From NCBI RefSeq assembly GCF_900104485.1, contig NZ_FMXQ01000001.1, positions 496,001 to 560,000 on the forward strand: a stretch of DNA of 64,000 nucleotides. The letters are read 5' to 3'. The notes under the pieces were generated by a model. The model saw only the letters and a program-made list of their open reading frames with translations. It made no database searches and was not told the DNA's origin. The DNA is from Bauldia litoralis (GTDB lineage: Bacteria > Pseudomonadota > Alphaproteobacteria > Rhizobiales > Kaistiaceae). Of the stretch, positions 19,320 to 27,926 are shown piece by piece. The translations under genes were made by a program, and so were the position numbers. Each line of letters opens with the position of its first letter. Position 1 is the stretch's first letter.

Positions 19320-19643
19320 GCAAGGTCGCTCGCGGCCCGAAGTCGCATTCCGTTTGTCTCAATTCGCGCGTATCAGTGATTTTTTTGCCCGTTTATCGAG
19401 ACAAACGCGGTATTTTCGGGTGAAACTCGGCATGACGAATCAGGAGCTGCTGTCAGGCGGCTTGACCACATTGTTGTCGATTTTTCTCGGCACCAATCGC
19501 GACGAAGACGACCCCGGCCAACGTAGCGACGTCGCTGCGTTCATAGAAAAGTAACTTCGTTTGCCGCAGTTCTGGTTCGGGGTTGCCGTTGGTCAACGGG
19601 GGAATCCGATCTGCTTATCGACAGGAAGAGACTGGGTAGGACG
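19320..19643. other. Gene-poor interval with a perfect inverted repeat
   Basis: This 324-bp gap before the IalB gene is richer in A/T than its surroundings. It holds a perfect inverted repeat, CGTTTGTCTC (19351-19360) and GAGACAAACG (19398-19407), with a run of seven T inside the loop. A second small palindrome AGCGACGTCGCT lies near 19523. A 66-codon frame from a TTG at 19354 crosses the region but has no recognisable family and no ribosome binding site, so I do not call it a gene. Confidence 0.45.
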
Positions 19644-20159
19644 ATGAATGCACGTATCCTTTTCACGGCCGCGGCGCTGTCGGTCGGACTGACCGCGATT
19701 GCGCCCGCGCTGGCCGCGACGAGCATCGGCACCTTCAGGCAATGGGGCGCCTACACCTCGACCGAGAACGGCGGAAAGATGTGCTTCGTCGCCTCGCAAC
19801 CGACCGAGAAGAAATACTCGAAGGACATCAGCGGGCGCGACCCGGCCTTCTTTATGGTCACCACCATCCCGAACAAGAATATCCGCAACGAAGCCTCGAC
19901 GATCATCGGCTACCCCTTCGCCGACAACAGCAAGGTGAAGGTCGAGATCGTCGGCGGCGGAACGTTCACGATGTTCACCGACAAGGACAGCGCCTGGATC
20001 GAGAACCCGGCCCAGGAAGCAGACCTGATCACGGCGATGCGCAAGGGCAGCCGGATGATCGTCGAAGGCACCTCGCGGCGCGGCACGATCACCACCGACA
20101 CCTATTCGCTGTCGGGCGTCACGGCGGCGCTCGAGGCGATGGCCAAGGAATGCCCCTGA
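19644..20159 (+). CDS. Invasion-associated locus B (IalB) family secreted protein
   Basis: The 171-residue protein has a signal peptide ending near ALAATS (residue 25), then the IalB core: GKMCFVASQPTEKK, FFMVTTIPNKNIRNEASTIIGYPF, WIENPAQEADLITAMRKGSRMIVEGTSRRGT and DTYSLSGVTAAL. IalB proteins are widespread, mostly periplasmic or outer-membrane-associated proteins of alphaproteobacteria, first linked to erythrocyte invasion in Bartonella; in free-living species the role is unclear. AGGAAGAGACTGGGTAGG precedes the ATG. Confidence 0.92.
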   Translation: MNARILFTAAALSVGLTAIAPALAATSIGTFRQWGAYTSTENGGKMCFVASQPTEKKYSKDISGRDPAFFMVTTIPNKNIRNEASTIIGYPFADNSKVKVEIVGGGTFTMFTDKDSAWIENPAQEADLITAMRKGSRMIVEGTSRRGTITTDTYSLSGVTAALEAMAKECP

Positions 20160-20201
20160 GCGGCATTCTGCTGCTATAACCGCGACCGACCGGCGGCAAG
20201 C

Positions 20202-20221
20202 GCGCGGGCAATTGCCCGCGC
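20202..20221. promoter_or_regulatory. Perfect 20-bp palindrome upstream of rlmN
   Basis: The sequence GCGCGGGCAA followed by TTGCCCGCGC is a perfect 20-bp palindrome between the IalB and rlmN genes. It could be a dimeric operator, or a hairpin ending IalB transcription, although no T run follows. Confidence 0.4.
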
Positions 20222-20263
20222 CATTCCCATATGATCGCCGGATACAACGCTTCGCGGATCGCC

Positions 20264-21460
20264 ATGCCTGACCTGACCACACTCTCCCGACCCGAACCGA
20301 TCGCCACGGCGGAAAAGCCGGCGCTCGTCGGGTTGTCGCGCGAGGAACTGGCCGAGGCGCTGGTCGCCATCGGTGTGCCGGCGGCGCAGACCCGGATGCG
20401 CATCGCGCAGCTCTGGCACTGGATTTACGTCCGCGGCGCCACCGATTTCGGCGCGATGACCAGCATGTCGAAGGCGCTCCGCGCCGATCTCGACCGTCAC
20501 TACACGGTCGGCCGGCCCGAAATCGTCAGCGAACAGGTGTCCGAGGACGGAACCCGCAAGTGGCTCTTCCGCTTCCCGTCGCGCGGCGCCGGCCGGCCGG
20601 TCGAGGTCGAGACCGTCTACATTCCCGAGGAAGGCCGGGGCACGCTCTGCCTGTCGAGCCAGGTCGGCTGCACGCTGGCCTGCACCTTCTGCCACACCGG
20701 CACCCAGAAACTGGTCCGCAACCTGACCGCCGGCGAGATCGTCGGCCAGGTGATGATGGCCCGCGACCGGCTCGGCGACTATCCGGGCCTCACCGCGACC
20801 GACGGCGCCGCCGTGCCAGAGACCGGCCGGCTGGTCTCCAACATCGTGATGATGGGGATGGGTGAGCCACTCTATAACTTCGACAACGTCAAGCAGGCGC
20901 TGCTGATTGCCTCCGACGGCGAGGGCATCGGCCTGTCGCGGCGGCGGATCACCCTCTCGACTTCCGGCGTCGTGCCGATGATCCCGCGCACCGGCGAGGA
21001 AACCGGCGTGATGCTGGCCATATCGCTGCACGCGGTGCGCGACGATCTGCGCGACGAACTCGTTCCGCTCAACCGCAAATACCCGCTGGCCCAGTTGCTC
21101 GAGGCCTGCCGCACCTATCCCGGCATCTCCAACGCCCGCCGCATCACTTTCGAATATGTGATGCTGAAGGGGGTCAACGACTCGCTCGCCGAGGCGCGGG
21201 ACCTCGTCCGCCTGCTCAAGGGCATGCCGGCCAAGATCAACCTGATCCCGTTCAATCCCTGGCCGGGCACCGCCTATGAATGCTCCGACTGGGACCAGAT
21301 CGAGCGCTTTGCCGACGTGGTCAACCGCGCCGGCTATGCCTCGCCGATCCGCACCCCGCGCGGCCGCGATATCCTCGCCGCCTGCGGCCAGTTGAAGAGC
21401 GAGAGCGAGCGGCTGAAGATCCGCGAGCGCATGGCGCTCGAAGCGATGATCGCCGGCTGA
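20264..21460 (+). CDS. rlmN: Dual-specificity 23S rRNA/tRNA adenine-C2 methyltransferase RlmN
   Basis: The 398-residue radical SAM enzyme has the CxxxCxxC cluster in [35 protein letters not shown] and the C-terminal [11 protein letters not shown] with the catalytic second cysteine. It methylates A2503 of 23S rRNA and A37 of some tRNAs. The ATG at 20264 ([12 protein letters not shown]) matches the usual N-terminus better than an in-frame ATG at 20231; neither has a clear Shine-Dalgarno. It follows IalB on the same strand. Confidence 0.96.
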   Translation: MPDLTTLSRPEPIATAEKPALVGLSREELAEALVAIGVPAAQTRMRIAQLWHWIYVRGATDFGAMTSMSKALRADLDRHYTVGRPEIVSEQVSEDGTRKWLFRFPSRGAGRPVEVETVYIPEEGRGTLCLSSQVGCTLACTFCHTGTQKLVRNLTAGEIVGQVMMARDRLGDYPGLTATDGAAVPETGRLVSNIVMMGMGEPLYNFDNVKQALLIASDGEGIGLSRRRITLSTSGVVPMIPRTGEETGVMLAISLHAVRDDLRDELVPLNRKYPLAQLLEACRTYPGISNARRITFEYVMLKGVNDSLAEARDLVRLLKGMPAKINLIPFNPWPGTAYECSDWDQIERFADVVNRAGYASPIRTPRGRDILAACGQLKSESERLKIRERMALEAMIAG

Positions 21461-21546
21461 ACCGCGCTCGGCATTCTCCTGACACGATCTGACACCACCG
21501 TGATCCAGACTCCATCCATGCCCCACCCGCGATGGAGACGAATGCC

Positions 21547-21909
21547 ATGGACTGGAAACTCGAACTGGTCGCCCTGCCGGTCACCGATGTCGACCGCGCC
21601 AAGGCCTTCTACACCGAGAAGATCGGCTTCGTTGCCGACCATGACCACGCGGTCAGCGACGACATCCGCTTTGTCCAGCTGACCCCGCCCGGTTCCGCTT
21701 GCTCGATCGCCTTCGGCAAGGGAATCACGGAGGCGAAGCCCGGCTCGGTGGAGGGGTTGCAAATCGTCGTCTCCGACATCACCGTCGCCAGGTCCGAACT
21801 CGATGCCCGCGGTGTCGACGTCGGCGAGATTCAGGAGTTCCCGTGGGGAAAGTTCATCTTTTTCGCCGATCCGGATGGCAATCGCTGGGCGGTGCAGGAG
21901 TTGCCCTGA
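21547..21909 (+). CDS. VOC/glyoxalase family protein
   Basis: The 120-residue protein is one VOC unit with two babbab halves: LVALPVTDVDRAKAFYTEKIGF near the N-terminus and FFADPDGNRWAVQEL at the C-terminus. Proteins of this type bind a divalent metal and act in glyoxalase, dioxygenase or antibiotic-binding roles; the substrate cannot be read here. The ATG at 21547 has GGAG nine bases upstream; an alternative ATG lies at 21532. Confidence 0.85.
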   Translation: MDWKLELVALPVTDVDRAKAFYTEKIGFVADHDHAVSDDIRFVQLTPPGSACSIAFGKGITEAKPGSVEGLQIVVSDITVARSELDARGVDVGEIQEFPWGKFIFFADPDGNRWAVQELP

Positions 21910-21952
21910 CCGGTGAGACGTTGGGTGCGGGGAAGGCGACGGGAAGGCCGTC

Positions 21953-22408
21953 TTGAGCGCCCTCCTCCGCATCCTCATTCTCGATCCGATCGCCTTCATC
22001 CTCGCCTGCGCCGCCGCCGGTGGGGCGATCGCCGTGGCGATTCTCATCCAGGAGCCCGGCACCCCGTCGCAAAGCGTCGCTGTATCGGTCGTCTTCTTCG
22101 GCATCGCCTACGCCACGGCGCTGTTTGCCGCCTGGTTCGCCTTTGTCCCGGCGCTGGTCGCGATCGCGCTTGCCGAAGCCTTCCGATGGCGCTCGGTGTT
22201 CTACTGGCTGGCGGTCGGCGGCGGGATCGGCCTGGCGGGGTACGTCGCCAATGACCAGATGGCGACGCCAACCTTCGACGACGAACGCGTTCTCTACTAC
22301 CTCGGCGCCGGGTTTGTCGGAGGGTTGGCCTACTGGCTGGTCGCCGGCCGTGTCGCCGGCGCCGGTATCCCGCCGCTATTCGGCAACGAGCCAGACAACG
22401 AGCCGTAG
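21953..22408 (+). CDS. Hypothetical membrane protein
   Basis: The 151-residue product has four hydrophobic segments and ends in a polar tail. It resembles small, poorly described inner membrane proteins of Hyphomicrobiales; I recognise no named family. The TTG at 21953 is supported by GGAAGG at a suitable distance and by a membrane-ready N-terminus (MSALLRILILDPIAFILA). It converges closely on the LysE-type exporter gene. Confidence 0.65.
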   Translation: MSALLRILILDPIAFILACAAAGGAIAVAILIQEPGTPSQSVAVSVVFFGIAYATALFAAWFAFVPALVAIALAEAFRWRSVFYWLAVGGGIGLAGYVANDQMATPTFDDERVLYYLGAGFVGGLAYWLVAGRVAGAGIPPLFGNEPDNEP

Positions 22409-22414
22409 AAAGCG

Positions 22415-23059
22415 CTAGCGCGACTCCGCCAGCACCAGCCGGACCGCGAAGGCGCCGAGCACCGTGGCGAAGGCCCAGTCGACCAGCCGGGTCGCTTTCG
22501 GCGAACGCTTAAGGAAGCCGGCGATGCGGTCGGCAAACACGATCAGCCCGACGCAGATCGGCGTGTTGACCACCGCGAAGAACAGCCCGAGGAACAGGAG
22601 TTTCTTCGCCGCCTCCGGGTCCGTCGGCGAGACGAATTGCGGCAGGAAGGTCACGAAGAAGACGATGATCTTCGGATTGAGCAGGTTGACCATCAGGCCC
22701 TTGAGATAGACCGACCGCAGCGTTTCGACGCGACCTTTCTTGTCGAGCGACAGGGCCGAGCCGTGGCGGATCGCGTCATAGGCAAGGTAGGCGAGATAGG
22801 CGGCGCCGACGATCTTGAGGATCGTGAACGCCGTCACCGACGCGGCCAGCAGCACCGAAAGCCCGGCGGCGATCAGGACCGAATGGATGACCAGCCCGGT
22901 CGTCGCACCGCCGAAGGCCGCGAGCCCCGCCGCCCGGGACTGGGCGACGGTCTTGGAGAGGAACAGCGTCATGTCCGGGCCCGGCGTGATGCCGAGGACG
23001 ATCGCCGCAAGGGTGTAAGCCGCGAGAACCGGCAGCGCGGGCACAAAATCGGCAAACAT
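22415..23059 (-). CDS. LysE/RhtB family amino acid exporter
   Basis: The 214-residue protein has six hydrophobic helices and the family N-terminus with GITPGPDMTLFLSKTVAQSRAAGLAAFGGATTG, then GAAYLAYLAYDAIR and GLMVNLLNPKIIVFFVTFLPQFV. This is the LysE/RhtB exporter family, inner membrane proteins that export amino acids such as homoserine, threonine or lysine. The exact substrate is unknown. It is divergent from the PAP2 phosphatase gene. Confidence 0.93.
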   Translation of the reverse strand: MFADFVPALPVLAAYTLAAIVLGITPGPDMTLFLSKTVAQSRAAGLAAFGGATTGLVIHSVLIAAGLSVLLAASVTAFTILKIVGAAYLAYLAYDAIRHGSALSLDKKGRVETLRSVYLKGLMVNLLNPKIIVFFVTFLPQFVSPTDPEAAKKLLFLGLFFAVVNTPICVGLIVFADRIAGFLKRSPKATRLVDWAFATVLGAFAVRLVLAESR

Positions 23060-23185
23060 CTCGGCCAGACCTTGTCGTGAGGTGGCCGGCAGATTATCCG
23101 ATCAGGCGTCCGTTGGGCAGTAGCCGGCCGTCGCGAAACGCGGGTGGGGCATGCCAGCACCGGCGGATGGAGGGATCGGACGGCC

Positions 23186-23986
23186 TTGGACCACAGCCAG
23201 AACACGACGCCGGGGGACATCTGGCGGCAGGCCGCGCGCCTGCCGACGGCCTATCCGCTCGGGACATGCGTCGTCTTCGTGCTCCTCGTCTCCGCCTTCT
23301 TCCTCGCCTTCCCCGGCGTCGATACCTGGTTCAGCGGGCTGTTCTACGCGGAACCGAAGGGCTTTTTCCTGCGCAGCAACAGCATCCTGAAGGTCGTGCG
23401 CGACCTCGGATCGCTGGCCGTCATCCTGGTCGTCGTCTGGCTGATCGTCCAGATCGCGCTCAAGCTCGCCAATCCCGGCCATCCGAGTTACGTCCGGCCG
23501 AGCACCACCCTGTTCCTTCTGTCGACCCTGATCGCCGGGCCGCTGCTCCTGGTCAATATCGTGCTGAAGAACAACTGGGGTCGGCCGCGGCCGAACTCGG
23601 TCGACCTGTTCGGCGGCGATTCCCCGTATGTCGCCGTCTGGCGGATCACCGACCATTGCGACACCAACTGTTCCTTCGTTTCCGGCGAGACCGCCTCCGC
23701 CTTCTGGCTGATGGCGCTGGCCCTCGTCGTCCCGCGGCGATTGCGGGTGCCGACGGCGGTCGCGACGGGCGTCTACGCAGCCATCCTTTCAGCCAATCGC
23801 ATCGCCTTTGGCGGGCATTTCCTCTCCGATGTGCTGATTTCGGTCGGATTGACGCTCACCGTCGTCGTCATCGGCTACCGGCTGATCGTTACCAATCCGC
23901 CGGAATGGCTGGCGAACGAGCGGCTCGAGGCAGGGCTGACCCGGCTCGGCGAACGGCTCCAGGGCCGACGGCCGCCGGACGCCTGA
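23186..23986 (+). CDS. PAP2 family membrane phosphatase
   Basis: The protein (266 residues) has six hydrophobic helices and the three PAP2 motifs: KNNWGRPRP, CSFVSGETAS and SANRIAFGGHFLSDV, which hold the catalytic histidine and arginine residues. Likely substrates are lipid phosphates such as phosphatidate, undecaprenyl pyrophosphate or lipid A phosphate groups, acting on the periplasmic face. I use a TTG at 23186 because GGAGGGA precedes it; a GTG at 23144 would extend the N-terminus by 14 residues. Confidence 0.88.
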   Translation: MDHSQNTTPGDIWRQAARLPTAYPLGTCVVFVLLVSAFFLAFPGVDTWFSGLFYAEPKGFFLRSNSILKVVRDLGSLAVILVVVWLIVQIALKLANPGHPSYVRPSTTLFLLSTLIAGPLLLVNIVLKNNWGRPRPNSVDLFGGDSPYVAVWRITDHCDTNCSFVSGETASAFWLMALALVVPRRLRVPTAVATGVYAAILSANRIAFGGHFLSDVLISVGLTLTVVVIGYRLIVTNPPEWLANERLEAGLTRLGERLQGRRPPDA

Positions 23987-24062
23987 GGGCCTCCCCGCTT
24001 GCCCCGCATGACCGCCGCGTCCTATAAGCCGCCGACCAATTTAAACCGGGGCGCCGAACGAC

Positions 24063-25274
24063 ATGGCTGACGTAAAGAAGGTGGTTCTCGCCTATTCGGG
24101 CGGACTGGACACCTCGATCATTCTCAAGTGGCTGCAGACCAGCTATGGCGCCGAGGTGGTGACCTTCACCGCCGATCTCGGCCAGGGCGAGGAACTGGAG
24201 CCGGCGCGCAAGAAAGCCGAGCTGATGGGTATCAAGGATATCCACATCGAGGACCTGCGCGAGGAGTTCGTCCGCGACTTCGTTTTCCCGATGATGCGGA
24301 TGAATGCCGTCTATGAGGGCATCTACCTGCTCGGCACCTCGATCGCCCGCCCGCTGATCGCCAAGCGGCTGGTCGAGATCGCCCATGCGACCGGCGCCGA
24401 CGCGATCGCCCATGGCGCCACCGGCAAGGGCAACGACCAGGTTCGCTTCGAACTGACCGCCTATGCGCTCGACCCCTCGATCAAGGTCATCGCGCCGTGG
24501 CGCGAATGGGAGTTCAAGTCGCGGACCGACCTGATCGACTTCGCCGAGAAGCACCAGATCCCGGTGCCGAAGGACAAGCGCGGCGAAGCCCCCTTCTCGG
24601 TCGATGCCAACCTTCTGCACTCGTCGTCCGAAGGCAAGGTGCTGGAAGACCCGTGGACCGACCCGCCGCCCTACGTCTTCCAGCGCACCGTCGCGCCCGA
24701 GGACGCGCCCGATGAGGCAACCCTGGTCGAGATCGAGTTCAGCCACGGCGACCCAGTCGCCATCGACGGCGAGGCGATGAGCCCGGCAACGATCCTCACC
24801 CGTCTCAACGCGCTCGGCCGCGACAACGGCATCGGCCGTGTCGACCTGGTCGAGAACCGCTTCGTCGGCATGAAGTCGCGCGGCATCTACGAGACCCCCG
24901 GCGGCACCATCCTGCTTGCCGCTCACCGGGCGATGGAATCGCTGACCCTCGACCGCGAGGCGGCCCACCTCAAGGACGAGCTGATGCCGCGTTATGCGGA
25001 ACTGGTTTACAACGGTTTCTGGTTCGCCCCGGAACGGCACATGCTGCAGGCGCTGGTCGACAACAGCCAGGAGCATGTCGAAGGCACGGTGCGGCTCAAG
25101 CTCTACAAGGGCAACGTCATCGTCTCCGGCCGCAAGAGCGCCAAATCCCTCTACTCGGACGAACTCGTCACCTTCGAGGACGACCGCGGCGCCTACGACC
25201 AGAAGGACGCCGAGGGCTTCATCCGGCTGAACGCACTCCGGCTCCGGACGCTGGCCGCCCTTAATCGCCGTTAA
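24063..25274 (+). CDS. argG: Argininosuccinate synthase
   Basis: The 403-residue protein begins with the ATP pyrophosphatase loop AYSGGLDTS (residues 10-18) and contains the family stretches [13 protein letters not shown] and [11 protein letters not shown]-like [13 protein letters not shown]. It joins citrulline and aspartate, with ATP, in the arginine pathway in the cytoplasm. Length is typical. Two TTAA-rich sequences follow its stop, one of which is a CtrA-type box for the next gene. Confidence 0.97.
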   Translation: MADVKKVVLAYSGGLDTSIILKWLQTSYGAEVVTFTADLGQGEELEPARKKAELMGIKDIHIEDLREEFVRDFVFPMMRMNAVYEGIYLLGTSIARPLIAKRLVEIAHATGADAIAHGATGKGNDQVRFELTAYALDPSIKVIAPWREWEFKSRTDLIDFAEKHQIPVPKDKRGEAPFSVDANLLHSSSEGKVLEDPWTDPPPYVFQRTVAPEDAPDEATLVEIEFSHGDPVAIDGEAMSPATILTRLNALGRDNGIGRVDLVENRFVGMKSRGIYETPGGTILLAAHRAMESLTLDREAAHLKDELMPRYAELVYNGFWFAPERHMLQALVDNSQEHVEGTVRLKLYKGNVIVSGRKSAKSLYSDELVTFEDDRGAYDQKDAEGFIRLNALRLRTLAALNRR

Positions 25275-25311
25275 CCATGGTCGACGCGGGGGCCGCCGTG
25301 CCCCCGCCGGC

Positions 25312-25326
25312 TTAATCGCACGTTAA
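25312..25326. promoter_or_regulatory. Perfect CtrA-type box (TTAA-N7-TTAA)
   Basis: TTAA at 25312-25315 and TTAA at 25323-25326 are separated by exactly seven bases, the established full CtrA recognition motif. It lies 38 bp before the start of the GGDEF-EAL gene. A related TTAA-N6-TTAA at 25261-25274 overlaps the argG stop and has the wrong spacing. The flanks GGCTTAA/TTAAGCC also make it a perfect seven-base inverted repeat. Confidence 0.55.
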
Positions 25327-25364
25327 GCCGTCGATGCAACTTATGCGACACACCGGAGTCGCAA

Positions 25365-27899
25365 ATGACGTTTTCCAGCCGTGCGTCGACGCATCCTGAA
25401 AAGGATGACGCTATCGAGTATCTCGATGCCGCGCTGAGCAGCTTGCCGTGCGGCTTCTCGGTCTGGGACGACGAGTTCCGGCTGATCTTGGCAAACCGGC
25501 GCTATCTCGACATCTATCGGTTGCCCGCCGACAAGGTCCACCGCGGCATGCCGCTGGAGGACATGGTCGGCCTGATCGTCGCCTCGGGCAATCACCCGGG
25601 TGCATCGGTCGCCGATCTCCTTCCCGCTTACCGCGAACGGTTGCTGCAGGCCACGGACCCGGCCAAGCCGCGCGTCGACGAGCGGTCGATCCGCGGCCGG
25701 ACGATCGAAACCACCCATACCCGTCATCCGGTACTCGGCTGGATCGTCACCCATGAGGACGTCACCGACCGCAGGCAGCGGGAAGCGGCGCTGCGCCAGC
25801 GAAATCTCCAGCTCGATGCCGCGCTGGACAGCATGCTCTACGGTTTCTCCCTGTGGGGAAAAGACCTGAAGCTAGTGCTCTGCAACCGGCGCTTCGTGGA
25901 ACTGCTCGGCCTCGACCCGACCGCCGACTGGATCGGCGCCAGCCTCTTCGAGGTTCTGCTGGGCAGCACCGAGGCCGGCAACCACCAGGGACGATCCGCA
26001 TCCGAACTGCATGAACTCTACCTGACCCGCCTCGCCGCCGTCAGCGGCGATGGCTCCTTCGTCACCGAGGAGGTCCTGGCCAACGGCCGTATCGTCAAGG
26101 TCGGTTTCCACCAGACCTCCGACCTGTGCTGGGTCGCGACCTACGAGGACGTGACGGAGCAGAAAGACCAGGTGCAGGCGCTGCAGCAGCGCGAGCGCGA
26201 ACTCGCCCAGCAGAACATGCGCTTTGAGGCGGCCGTCAACCACATGTCGCAGGGCCTGTGCATGTTCGACAAGGACCGCCGCCTGATCGTCTGCAACAAG
26301 CCCTACGCCGATCTCTACGGCACGGCTCCAGATCTTGTCAGGCCAAGGACCCGGCTGGAGGACATCCTGCAGGACCGTATCGACAAGGGGCTGCACCCGA
26401 AGGAGGGCGCCGAGGCCTATCTTGAGAGCCGGATCAAGCTCGCGGCGAGACAGAGCGACACGGTCGATGTGGTTGAAATGGAGGACGGACAGATCATCTC
26501 GGTCCTCCACCATCCGATGGCCGATGGCGGCTGGGTGTCCACTCACCAGGACATCACGGACGAACGGCGGACGGAGGCGCGGATCCGCCATCTCGCCCGC
26601 CACGACGCGCTGACCGACCTGCCCAATCGCATGGCGTTCAACGAATGCATGGCGATGGCCGAAAACCGGATCGCAAGGGGCGAGATGGTTGCCCTCTTGT
26701 TCATCGACCTCGACTTCTACAAGACGGTCAACGACATCTACGGCCACGCGATCGGCGACGCGGTCCTGGTCAGGGTCGCATCCCGGTTGCGGCAATCCTG
26801 CCGCCAGGACGACGTGGTCGCCCGTCTCGGCGGCGACGAATTCGCCATCCTCCACGGTCCGCTCAGGACCGACAAGGACGCCGCGGGGCTGGCGGCGCGG
26901 CTGGTCGCGTTGATGGCGGAACCCATGCTGATCGACGGGCACGAGGTGGTGATCGGGGCGAGCATCGGCATCGCCACGGCGCCGACGGATGGCCAGACCG
27001 CAAGCACCCTGATGAAGAACGCCGACCTCGCGCTCTACCAGGCGAAGGAGGACGGCCGCGGCGCCTACAGGGTCTTCGAGCCGTCGCTCGGCGCTGCCGC
27101 GCAACTGCGGATGGCGTTCGAGATGGACCTTCGGCTGGCGCTCACCGCGGGCCAGCTGGAGGTCGTCTTCCAGCCCCTGCTCAGCCTCGACGACCAGCGC
27201 ATCTGCAGCCTCGAGGCCCTGCTCAGGTGGAATCATCCGACACGCGGCGTGGTCATGCCGAACGACATCCTGCCGGTTGCGGAGAAGACCGGGCTGATCG
27301 TTCCGATCGGCCAATGGGTGCTGAACAAGGCCTGCAGCGAAGCAGCCAAATGGGCCGACACCGTGCGCATCGCGGTCAACCTGTCGCCGGCGCAGTTCCG
27401 GTTCCGCGATCTCCCGCGGCAGGTCGCTGACGCGCTGGCCATGTCCGGCATTGCCCCCGACCGGCTTGAGCTGGAGGTGTCAGAGGCAGCGCTTCGCGAC
27501 AATCCGACCGCAATGGAAACGCTGCGCCAGCTCCGTCAGATCGGCGTTCGACTGGCGCTCGACGACCTGGGAACCGGAGACTCGGCACTGCAGTTCCTCC
27601 GCAATTTCCGCTTCGACAAGTTGAAGATCGACCGCTCCTTCGTGAAGGACATCCTTTCGCGGCCTGACAGCATGGTCATTGTCAGCGGGTTCATCGAGCT
27701 GGCGAAGAGCCTCGAGATGGAGACGACGGCCGCGGGGGTCGAAACGATCGATCAGCTCGATCTCATGCGTCGCAAGGGCTGCTCGGAAATCCAGGGTTTC
27801 CTGTTCAGCCCGCCGCTGCCGGCAAATGCCGTCGCCACCTTCTTCACGGAGACCGGCAGTGGCGAAGACCGGCAGCCGACACGCCTGAACGCGTCGTGA
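25365..27899 (+). CDS. Cyclic di-GMP protein with three PAS domains, GGDEF and EAL
   Basis: The 844-residue cytoplasmic protein has three PAS-7-like repeats in the first 400 residues (each with a pattern such as GFSVWDDEFRLILANRRY), a GGDEF domain with intact RLGGDEF and an RxxD inhibitory site five residues before it (RQDD), and an EAL domain with SLEALLRW and KIDRSFV. The EAL motif that usually reads AEGVET is here AAGVET, at about 27728-27745, so phosphodiesterase activity may be reduced. It makes and possibly degrades c-di-GMP. A CtrA-type box precedes it. Confidence 0.93.
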   Translation: MTFSSRASTHPEKDDAIEYLDAALSSLPCGFSVWDDEFRLILANRRYLDIYRLPADKVHRGMPLEDMVGLIVASGNHPGASVADLLPAYRERLLQATDPAKPRVDERSIRGRTIETTHTRHPVLGWIVTHEDVTDRRQREAALRQRNLQLDAALDSMLYGFSLWGKDLKLVLCNRRFVELLGLDPTADWIGASLFEVLLGSTEAGNHQGRSASELHELYLTRLAAVSGDGSFVTEEVLANGRIVKVGFHQTSDLCWVATYEDVTEQKDQVQALQQRERELAQQNMRFEAAVNHMSQGLCMFDKDRRLIVCNKPYADLYGTAPDLVRPRTRLEDILQDRIDKGLHPKEGAEAYLESRIKLAARQSDTVDVVEMEDGQIISVLHHPMADGGWVSTHQDITDERRTEARIRHLARHDALTDLPNRMAFNECMAMAENRIARGEMVALLFIDLDFYKTVNDIYGHAIGDAVLVRVASRLRQSCRQDDVVARLGGDEFAILHGPLRTDKDAAGLAARLVALMAEPMLIDGHEVVIGASIGIATAPTDGQTASTLMKNADLALYQAKEDGRGAYRVFEPSLGAAAQLRMAFEMDLRLALTAGQLEVVFQPLLSLDDQRICSLEALLRWNHPTRGVVMPNDILPVAEKTGLIVPIGQWVLNKACSEAAKWADTVRIAVNLSPAQFRFRDLPRQVADALAMSGIAPDRLELEVSEAALRDNPTAMETLRQLRQIGVRLALDDLGTGDSALQFLRNFRFDKLKIDRSFVKDILSRPDSMVIVSGFIELAKSLEMETTAAGVETIDQLDLMRRKGCSEIQGFLFSPPLPANAVATFFTETGSGEDRQPTRLNAS

Positions 27900-27926
27900 A
27901 CCAAAGCGGCTGCCGAAGACGGATGC

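Noticed and set aside
19354-19554. A 66-codon frame from a TTG as a real gene
   Set aside because: No ribosome binding site, no family, and it contains an inverted repeat with a long T run.
25261-25274. A second CtrA box at the end of argG
   Set aside because: The spacing is TTAA-N6-TTAA, one base short of the motif.
25285-25308. A GC-rich hairpin after argG as a terminator
   Set aside because: There is no T run and it sits directly before the CtrA box; no clear termination signal.
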